From positions 1 to 5,015 of the forward strand of contig DXEO01000055.1 in the NCBI GenBank assembly GCA_019114925.1: a DNA stretch of 5,015 bases. Direction: 5' to 3'. Below, in pieces: positions 1 to 4,219 of the stretch (position 1 is its first letter; each line of letters begins with the position of its first letter). The DNA is from Candidatus Corynebacterium faecipullorum. Lineage in GTDB: Bacteria; Actinomycetota; Actinomycetes; Mycobacteriales; Mycobacteriaceae. Both the position numbers and the translations under genes were made by a program. The notes under the pieces were generated by a model, which searched no databases, was not told the DNA's origin, and saw nothing but the letters and a program-made list of their open reading frames with translations.

Positions 1-102
1 TAGATGAAGTGAGAAAGGTGAGGGTTCCCTCGCAAACGGCGTGTTGGATGCATGGCTGTCAGTGTAGCGGCCACGTTTTTCTGTGGTTGGCCGGCGTGTG
101 TC

Positions 103-141
103 AATTAAAAAGCCCCGCCCCTAGGGTGTTGGGGCGAGGCT
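103..141 (-). terminator. Intrinsic terminator after the small acidic gene
   Basis: On the minus strand, arms at 131-141 and 111-121 form an 11-bp stem with one mismatch and a 9-base loop. The stem is very GC-rich (AGCCTCGCCCC pairing with GGGGCGGGGCT). It is followed directly by TTTTTAATT, a classic U-run. It begins 15 bases after the TAA stop of the 156-419 gene, so it most likely ends that transcript. On the plus strand the hairpin is followed by a mixed sequence with only short T-runs, so activity in that direction is doubtful. Confidence 0.88.
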
Positions 142-155
142 CGGTTTATGTGGTT

Positions 156-419
156 TTATTCGGATGCTTCTGCCAGCCATCCCAGGCTGTAGAGGAAGAG
201 TTCGGCATCTACGAGATCTTCATCGTTGGGGAAGGTGCCCGTGAGTGTGGCGTAGGACTCTTCGATGTCCTTGTGGGTGGCTGGGATGAGACCGTGCTTG
301 AGCAGATCTTCAGCAATGTGCGACACCAGCGGCGCCGGGTGCACCGTGTCAAGGTTGATTCCGGTGGCACTCTTGAATTCGTTAGTGATGGCGGAAAGGA
401 ATCCGGTCAGGGTATTCAT
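156..419 (-). CDS. Small acidic protein of unknown function (87 aa)
   Basis: I do not recognise this protein. The start at 419 is chosen because a strong Shine-Dalgarno sequence (AGAGGTG, 426-432) sits 6 bases before that ATG. A longer reading of 108 codons would need a TTG at 482 that overlaps the likely -10 box. The 87 residues begin MNTLTGFLSAITNEF. They contain 14 Asp/Glu against only 3 Lys and no Arg, with no Cys and one Trp (W81). There is no signal peptide or membrane helix. Residues 3-15 and 31-44 could form amphipathic helices, and the C-terminal third is strongly acidic (NDEDLVDAE, 65-73). It is set apart from the sugar operon by 161 bases and has its own candidate promoter and its own terminator, so it is probably a single-gene transcript. 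It could be a small regulatory or partner-binding protein. A superficial likeness to the small acidic, signal-less porins of corynebacteria is not backed by any motif. It is confidently a gene, but its function is unknown. Confidence 0.85.
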   Translation of the reverse strand: MNTLTGFLSAITNEFKSATGINLDTVHPAPLVSHIAEDLLKHGLIPATHKDIEESYATLTGTFPNDEDLVDAELFLYSLGWLAEASE

Positions 420-425
420 TTGGCT

Positions 426-432
426 CACCTCT
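426..432 (-). promoter_or_regulatory. Ribosome binding site that decides the start of the small acidic gene
   Basis: AGAGGTG on the minus strand lies 6 bases from the ATG at 419. It supports the 87-residue form over the longer TTG-started one, which has no comparable site in front of it. Confidence 0.8.
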
Positions 433-447
433 CTATTTCTTGTCGTA

Positions 448-469
448 ATGATGCGGCTGTCCGCATCAT
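448..469 (-). promoter_or_regulatory. Perfect 9-bp stem-loop in the presumed leader of the small acidic gene
   Basis: Arms ATGATGCGG (minus strand 469-461) and CCGCATCAT (456-448) are exactly complementary around the 4-base loop ACAG. The element lies 28 bases before the ATG of the small gene and 15 bases before its ribosome binding site. No U-run follows, so it is not an intrinsic terminator. It could stabilise the mRNA, modulate translation, or act as a protein-binding dyad in DNA. The structure is seen directly; any role is inference. Confidence 0.6.
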
Positions 470-481
470 GGGGTTGAACCA

Positions 482-487
482 ACTATA
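482..487 (-). promoter_or_regulatory. Candidate -10 box for the small acidic gene
   Basis: TATAGT on the minus strand matches the actinobacterial -10 pattern TANNNT and would place the transcript start near 475, giving a leader of roughly 55 bases. No good -35 hexamer lies 16-18 bases upstream, which is common in corynebacteria. The palindrome at 504-515 covers that position. This is the best box in the gap but is not proven. Confidence 0.35.
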
Positions 488-503
488 TAGCTAAACTCCG
501 CCA

Positions 504-515
504 AAAGCTAGCTTT
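504..515. promoter_or_regulatory. 12-base perfect palindrome, possible operator
   Basis: AAAGCTAGCTTT reads the same on both strands. It sits where the -35 region of the candidate small-gene promoter would be (17-22 bases upstream of the -10 box at 482-487). A bound dimeric regulator here would be expected to compete with RNA polymerase. The palindrome is short and could arise by chance. Confidence 0.3.
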
Positions 516-527
516 CGTTCACGGCGA

Positions 528-544
528 GTTAACTTTTAGTTAAC
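528..544. promoter_or_regulatory. 17-base dyad and 11-base-period direct repeat, possible operator
   Basis: GTTAACT and AGTTAAC form a perfect 7-bp inverted repeat around a TTT centre. Because GTTAAC is itself a palindrome, the same bases (527-544) also read as two AGTTAAC copies 11 bases apart. Direct repeats of 7 bases with a 4-base gap are typical of OmpR/PhoB-type response regulators, while inverted repeats suit dimeric one-component regulators. The site lies about 55-70 bases upstream of the presumed start of the small gene and 37 bases after the GH13 stop codon. It has no adjoining U-run and a very AT-rich stem, so a terminator role is unlikely. Confidence 0.45.
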
Positions 545-580
545 CTAGTGTGAAATATGAGGTGAGAAACGAGCGCCTTT

Positions 581-2083
581 TTAAGCCTCAATAGGCAGCC
601 AGGCGTAGCCATATGGCCCGAGCTCCACAGGGCCCAAGTCGACGGTCTGATCCGTGAAGTTGTGCAGGCACAACAACTCACCGCGCTGGAATCCCAGAAC
701 GCCCGTCCGACCGGTTTCCACGGCTTCGAAAGGTGCGGTGCCGAGTTCTGGATGCGCCTTACGCTGCTGGATCAGGCCGCGGAGGCGGTGGAGGAGCGAG
801 GAGTCGTCGGCAAGCTGCTCTTCCACTGAAACCCCAACACCGCCGACGATGGGCCGGCGCGTCTGGGCGGAGGTGCTGAACCCTGCACCCTCGCCGGGTG
901 CCCACTGCATGGGTGTGCGCACGGCATCGCGGTCGGGCAATTCGGGGGCATCGTTCATGCCAATCTCATCGCCGAAATACAAGAAAGGCGCGCCGGGCAG
1001 AGTCATGAGAAGTGAATAAAAAAGCTCAATCTTGCGGTAATCATTGCCCAGCAGCGGCGCGAGGCGCCGCGCGATGCCCACGTGGGCGCGCATCTGATCA
1101 TCGGGCAGGTAGTGCTGGTACATGATCGCGCGCTGGTCCTCGTTGACCATCTCCAGGGTCAGCTCGTCGTGGTTGCGCAGGAAGGTGCCCCACTGACAGC
1201 CCTGGGGAAGCTCTGGAAGCTCCGCCATGATGTCATAGACCGGAGTGGCGTCCCCCAGCGCGAGGGCTTGGTAGAGGCGCGGCATCACCGGGAAATTGAA
1301 CACCATGTGGAAGCGATTGCCCGTGCCATAAAACTCCATGGTTTCTTCGGGCGGCTGGTTAGCCTCCGCGATCATGATGGCCTCGGGGTAATTCTCGTCG
1401 ATGAAGGCGCGGACCTTCTCCACAAACTCGACCGTCTCTGGCAGAGACTCGCCGCCCACCCCATCACGCTCGTACAGGTAGGCGATGGCATCGAGGCGGA
1501 AGCCGTCCACACCTTTGTCCAGCCAGAAGGAAAGAATTTTGAATACTTCTTCGTGGACCTTCGGGTTGTCGTAGTTCAGGTCCGGCTGGTGGGAGTAGAA
1601 GCGGTGGAAATAGTACTGCTTGCGCTCTGGGTCCCACGCCCAATTCGAGGTCTCCGTATCGGTGAAGATGATGCGGATCTCGGGGTAGCGCAGAGGATCA
1701 TCGCCCCACACGTAATAGTCCCCATAGGGCCCTTCCGGATCGGTGCGGGAGGCCTGGAACCACGGGTGATCGGTGGAGGTGTGGTTGAAGGCTAAATCCG
1801 TCATGAGGCGCATGCCGCGCGCGTGGAGCTCGGCGACGAGCTCGTCGAAGTCTTCCATCGTGCCGTAGTCAGGGTGGATGGAGTAGTAATCGGCGATGTC
1901 ATAGCCGTCATCGCGTAGCGGGGAGGCATAGAACTGGGAGAGCCACAAGCAGTCGACGCCGAGCCACTTGAGGTAATCCAGCTTCTCAATAACTCCACGC
2001 AGCGTGCCAACGCCTTCGCCGTGGGTGTCTTTGTACGAGCCCACGAGGGCCTGGTAGAAAATGGCGTTATCGTGCCAGGTCAT
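581..2083 (-). CDS. Trehalose-synthase-like GH13 enzyme (500 aa)
   Basis: This is a cytoplasmic alpha-glucosidase-clan enzyme with no signal peptide. The barrel shows the GH13 motifs: DLAFNH at 96-101; GFRLDAI with the presumed nucleophile D198; AEANQ with the acid/base E240; and RNHDE with the transition-state stabiliser D306. Stretches such as LGVDCLWL (41-48), DTETSNW (142-148), SHQPDLN (164-170), FLRNHDELTLEMV (301-313) and VRTPMQW (388-394) are hallmarks of TreS, which interconverts maltose and trehalose. The start at 2083 is preferred: the ATG shares ATGA with the upstream stop, GGAAGGA lies 6 bases before it, and the protein then begins WHDNAIFYQALV as family members do. A longer ORF from 2248 adds a low-complexity tail that overlaps the 61-aa gene. 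At 500 residues it is clearly shorter than typical TreS (near 600), mainly in the N-terminal lead and in the region after residue 402, where the C-terminal domain is compact. It could therefore be an isomerase or a related hydrolase or transglycosylase acting on the imported sugar. It is the last gene of the musFG operon. Confidence 0.93.
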   Translation of the reverse strand: MTWHDNAIFYQALVGSYKDTHGEGVGTLRGVIEKLDYLKWLGVDCLWLSQFYASPLRDDGYDIADYYSIHPDYGTMEDFDELVAELHARGMRLMTDLAFNHTSTDHPWFQASRTDPEGPYGDYYVWGDDPLRYPEIRIIFTDTETSNWAWDPERKQYYFHRFYSHQPDLNYDNPKVHEEVFKILSFWLDKGVDGFRLDAIAYLYERDGVGGESLPETVEFVEKVRAFIDENYPEAIMIAEANQPPEETMEFYGTGNRFHMVFNFPVMPRLYQALALGDATPVYDIMAELPELPQGCQWGTFLRNHDELTLEMVNEDQRAIMYQHYLPDDQMRAHVGIARRLAPLLGNDYRKIELFYSLLMTLPGAPFLYFGDEIGMNDAPELPDRDAVRTPMQWAPGEGAGFSTSAQTRRPIVGGVGVSVEEQLADDSSLLHRLRGLIQQRKAHPELGTAPFEAVETGRTGVLGFQRGELLCLHNFTDQTVDLGPVELGPYGYAWLPIEA

Positions 2084-2265
2084 CGGAGATCCTTCCGTTT
2101 GGCCCGCCACAGCAGATACTCCGCCAGGCACAGCGCGCCCGCGAGGAGCCCCGGCCAGATGGCGGGGGAGGGGTGGAAAAGGTTGAGGACTGCTTGCACC
2201 AGCGCCAGGAAAGCAAAGAAGCCAACGAATCCCAGCGCGGTGTCCCATAGCAGTTCACGGCGCAT
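2080..2265 (-). CDS. Small two-helix membrane protein, possible MusI-like transporter component (61 aa)
   Basis: This 61-residue protein has two likely membrane helices (about 9-30 and 34-53) joined by a short turn HPSPA. Basic residues lie at both ends (MRRE and RAKRKDLR), which by the positive-inside rule puts both ends in the cytoplasm. Its ATG is fused to the stop of musG (TAATG, one shared base), and its own stop overlaps the GH13 start (ATGA). A GGAGGTG site lies 12 bases before the start and a closer AAGG lies 5 bases before it. Position and overlap argue that it is translated together with the permeases. In C. glutamicum the maltose operon musF-musG includes musI, a membrane protein of unknown function essential for maltose uptake. 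This gene holds the same place, but I cannot confirm homology, and its small size may differ from MusI. A competing 63-codon frame at 2067-2258 lacks these couplings. Confidence 0.8.
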   Translation of the reverse strand: MRRELLWDTALGFVGFFAFLALVQAVLNLFHPSPAIWPGLLAGALCLAEYLLWRAKRKDLR

Positions 2266-3086
2266 TAAGCCTTGACACCTCCGGCGGTGAGGCCGGCGAC
2301 GATGCGGTGCTGGAAGATGAGCACCATGATGATGAGCGGAATCGTCACCAGCGCGCCCGCGGCCATGGTGGCTGCATAGGGGTACTCGAAGGCCGAGGGG
2401 CCCGAGAAACGCGCGATAGCCACGGTCACCGGCTCAGTAGCAGTGGTGGATAGCTGCTTGGCCAGCATGAACTCGTTCCACGTCGTGATGAAAGCGATGA
2501 TGGCGGTGGTAAACAGCGCGGGCGCGGCCAAGGGCAGCAGTACGAGGCGGAAAGCCTGACCACGGGAAGCGCCGTCCACGCGGGCAGCCTCCTCCAGCTC
2601 CCAGGGCAGCTGACGGAAGAAGCTCAGCAGCGTGTAGACAGTCAGGGGCAGCGCGAACGAGATATTCGGAATGATCATCGCGCGGTAGGTGCCAATCCAC
2701 TCGAGGTTGCCAAAGAGCTGGAAAAGCGGGGTCACCAACGCGATGGCCGGGAACATCGAGGCGGCCAGGATGATACCGGTGACAATACCTTTGCCCGGGA
2801 AGTCATAGCGCGCTAGTGCATAGGCGGTGAATATGCCGATGAGGACCGCCACAGCGGTCGTAACCAGAGAGATGATCAAGGAATTGCCCAAGGCATTGAG
2901 AAAGTCATTGCCTTTGTCTGTGGCCAGTGCATCCCGGAAGTTATCCAAGGTCACGTGCGTGGGCCACGGGGTGGTATCAAAGGTATGGGACTTGTGCCGC
3001 AAGGCCGTGACAACCATCCAGTAGAAGGGTGCGAGCCCCCAGAACATGATGAAGAGGATGCCGAGGTAGTGGCCAAGCTTTTTCAT
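2265..3086 (-). CDS. musG: Maltose-type ABC transporter permease, MalG family (273 aa)
   Basis: This is an inner-membrane permease that pairs with MusF to form the sugar channel. About six membrane helices can be seen (near 8-27, 67-91, 100-124, 136-155, 186-203 and 238-258). The cytoplasmic EAA loop that docks on the ATPase is at 166-185 (EAARVDGAS, ending in LP). WNEFMLA (203-209) and the C-terminus QHRIVAGLTAGGVKA are MalG/SugB signatures. The length is normal for the family. The start overlaps the musF stop by four bases (ATGA), with AAGGAG 8 bases upstream, so the two permeases are probably translated in step. The 3' end carries GGAGGTG, which serves the next gene. The close relatives are MusG (maltose), SugB/TusG (trehalose) and other MalG proteins. 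Substrate is inferred only from context; family assignment is secure. Confidence 0.95.
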   Translation of the reverse strand: MKKLGHYLGILFIMFWGLAPFYWMVVTALRHKSHTFDTTPWPTHVTLDNFRDALATDKGNDFLNALGNSLIISLVTTAVAVLIGIFTAYALARYDFPGKGIVTGIILAASMFPAIALVTPLFQLFGNLEWIGTYRAMIIPNISFALPLTVYTLLSFFRQLPWELEEAARVDGASRGQAFRLVLLPLAAPALFTTAIIAFITTWNEFMLAKQLSTTATEPVTVAIARFSGPSAFEYPYAATMAAGALVTIPLIIMVLIFQHRIVAGLTAGGVKA

Positions 3087-4060
3087 GACTTCTTCTCCTT
3101 CTTCTGGCGAGCAGTACCGGAGATATCAGCGCCGAGGAAGCGCACCAAGATGAACGCGACGGTGAAGATAAGCAGGAAGATGAGTGTGGACAGCGCGGAG
3201 GCCGAGTTGAAGTGGCCCTGGCGCATGTCTTCCACCACCAGCTGGGAAATGGTGGCCGTCGGGGAATTGGAGGAGGCGGAGATCATGATGACCGGCAGGT
3301 CGTACATGCGCAGCGCGTCCAGCGTGCGGAAGAGGATGGCCACCATGAGTGCGGGCCGCACCAGCGGCAGGGTAATGGTGAAGAAGGTTTGGATGCGCGA
3401 GGCGCCGTCCACGCGGGCCGCGTCATAGACATCGCGCGGAATCATCTGCAGGCCCGCCAGGATGAGCAGCGCCATGAACGGGGCTGTCTTCCACACATCG
3501 GCGATAATCACCGCGAGGCGGGCATAAAACGGGTCCGTAGTCCACGCAATGCGCGAGCCGATGAGCGCGTTGACGATGCCGTCCGGCGCGAACATGAACT
3601 GCCACAGCTTCGCGGTGACTGCGGTGGGTATGGCCCAGGGGACGAGTACCGCCGCGCGCACGAGACCGCGACCGCGGTATTCGCCGTTCATCACCAGCGC
3701 CATGAACATGCCCAAAATCGTTTCCAGGGTCACCGTGACCACGGTGAAGAAGAGCGTGATCTTGAGCGCTGGCCAGAAATCAGTGGCGATGATGCCGTCC
3801 GGGCACGTGCTGGCTTGGCCGGTGGCAGACATACAGCGATTGGTGATCCAGTACAGGTAGTTCTCGAGGCCCGCGAATGTGCCTTCCTCGAATACACCCG
3901 TGGTCGGGTTAAGCCGCTTGTTGCCCTGGAAGGACAACATCACAGCGCGCACGATGGGATAGCCGATGACCACGGCCAGCGCTATCAGCGCCGGTGCGAT
4001 GAGCGCAGCGACGCGCAGATACTGTCTGCGGGGCTGCGCGGTAGCCGGTGCTCCAGCCAT
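3083..4060 (-). CDS. musF: Maltose-type ABC transporter permease, MalF family (325 aa)
   Basis: This is the first permease subunit, with about six membrane helices (near 16-43, 98-124, 133-157, 182-206, 231-250 and 289-309). The EAA-type loop is at 213-232 (DAARVDGAS, ending in LP), where Asp replaces the usual leading Glu. VWKTAPFMALLILAGL (189-204) and FRTLDALRMYD (244-254) match SugA-like permeases. Between helices 1 and 2 an outward loop (about 44-97) carries two Cys, C76 and C86, which could form a disulfide outside the membrane. The tail is Lys-rich (RQKKEKKS), partly because those codons hold the ribosome binding site of musG. The start at 4060 has AGAAAGGCAGG just upstream with the nearest G-pair 6 bases away. 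It is separated from the binding-protein gene by 159 bases containing a stem-loop, so it may begin its own transcript, as musF does in C. glutamicum. TusF/SugA (trehalose) is the alternative identity. Confidence 0.95.
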   Translation of the reverse strand: MAGAPATAQPRRQYLRVAALIAPALIALAVVIGYPIVRAVMLSFQGNKRLNPTTGVFEEGTFAGLENYLYWITNRCMSATGQASTCPDGIIATDFWPALKITLFFTVVTVTLETILGMFMALVMNGEYRGRGLVRAAVLVPWAIPTAVTAKLWQFMFAPDGIVNALIGSRIAWTTDPFYARLAVIIADVWKTAPFMALLILAGLQMIPRDVYDAARVDGASRIQTFFTITLPLVRPALMVAILFRTLDALRMYDLPVIMISASSNSPTATISQLVVEDMRQGHFNSASALSTLIFLLIFTVAFILVRFLGADISGTARQKKEKKS

Positions 4061-4113
4061 GCGGTGCCTGCCTTTCTGATTTATAGGGGAGGGATTATCG
4101 GGGGTTGCGGAAA

Positions 4114-4119
4114 ATCATA
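4114..4119 (-). promoter_or_regulatory. Candidate -10 box for the musF-musG operon
   Basis: TATGAT on the minus strand lies 53 bases before the musF ATG and downstream of the musE stem-loop. That is where a promoter would be needed if musE and musF are separately transcribed. The hexamer 17 bases upstream (TAATGA) is a poor -35. A second AT-rich box, TATAAA (4082-4087 on the complement), is closer to the start but also lacks a -35. The assignment is tentative. Confidence 0.3.
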
Positions 4120-4156
4120 GCGGGTGGCTTAGACATTCATTAGAACAAAGCCAGAT

Positions 4157-4199
4157 CAAAGAAGGAGGCGCGGGCAAGTCACGTGGACTTACTCGCGCC
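4157..4199 (-). terminator. Stem-loop between musE and musF, terminator or attenuator
   Basis: Arms at 4186-4199 and 4167-4180 pair over 14 positions with one mismatch and one G-T pair, around the 5-base loop 4181-4185. The structure begins 20 bases after the musE stop codon. The sequence that follows on the minus strand is TCCTTCTTTG, pyrimidine-rich but without a clean U-run, so termination may be partial. Such elements after binding-protein genes commonly shield the upstream mRNA from decay and lower permease expression relative to the binding protein. Confidence 0.7.
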
Positions 4200-4219
4200 C
4201 CCATTTCACGCTGGGAAGA

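Noticed and set aside
1..102. Short inverted repeats (GAGGG-TT-CCCTC at 20-31 and CGGCCA with TGGCCG at 68-93)
   Set aside because: The stems are only 5-6 bp, and there is no tail or neighbouring gene to explain them. This stretch of about 100 bases shows no supported feature.
9..494. Plus-strand open frame of 161 codons across the small acidic gene
   Set aside because: It runs through the terminator hairpin and the whole small gene in antisense and covers the hairpin leader. The minus-strand gene has a strong ribosome binding site and terminator, so this frame is most likely chance.
549..553. TGTGA half-site resembling a GlxR (cAMP-receptor type) box
   Set aside because: No TCACA partner lies at the required distance on either side, so it does not form the TGTGA-N6-TCACA operator.
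581..595. Possible terminator right at the end of the GH13 gene
   Set aside because: The only local hairpin has a 4-bp stem (GCCT with AGGC) and is followed by A-rich, not U-rich, RNA. No convincing terminator for the operon was found before the small gene.
1082..1795. Plus-strand open frame of 237 codons opposite the GH13 gene
   Set aside because: It lies wholly inside the GH13 gene, whose catalytic motifs are intact on the minus strand. The plus-strand product has no recognisable features and follows the codon bias of the opposite strand.
2084..2248. N-terminal extension of the GH13 enzyme by 55 residues
   Set aside because: The extra residues are Pro/Ala/Gly/Arg-rich with no family match and overlap the 61-aa membrane gene in another frame. 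The start at 2083 has a good ribosome binding site and the usual family N-terminus.
4085..4110. G-rich run on the plus strand before musF, possible quadruplex
   Set aside because: Only three runs of three or more G occur, so a stable three-layer quadruplex is not supported.
3212..4120. Long plus-strand open frame of 302 codons opposite musF
   Set aside because: It is a shadow of musF: the composition is rich in His, Arg and Gly without any domain, and it has no ribosome binding site of note. The minus-strand frame has clear MalF features over the same bases.
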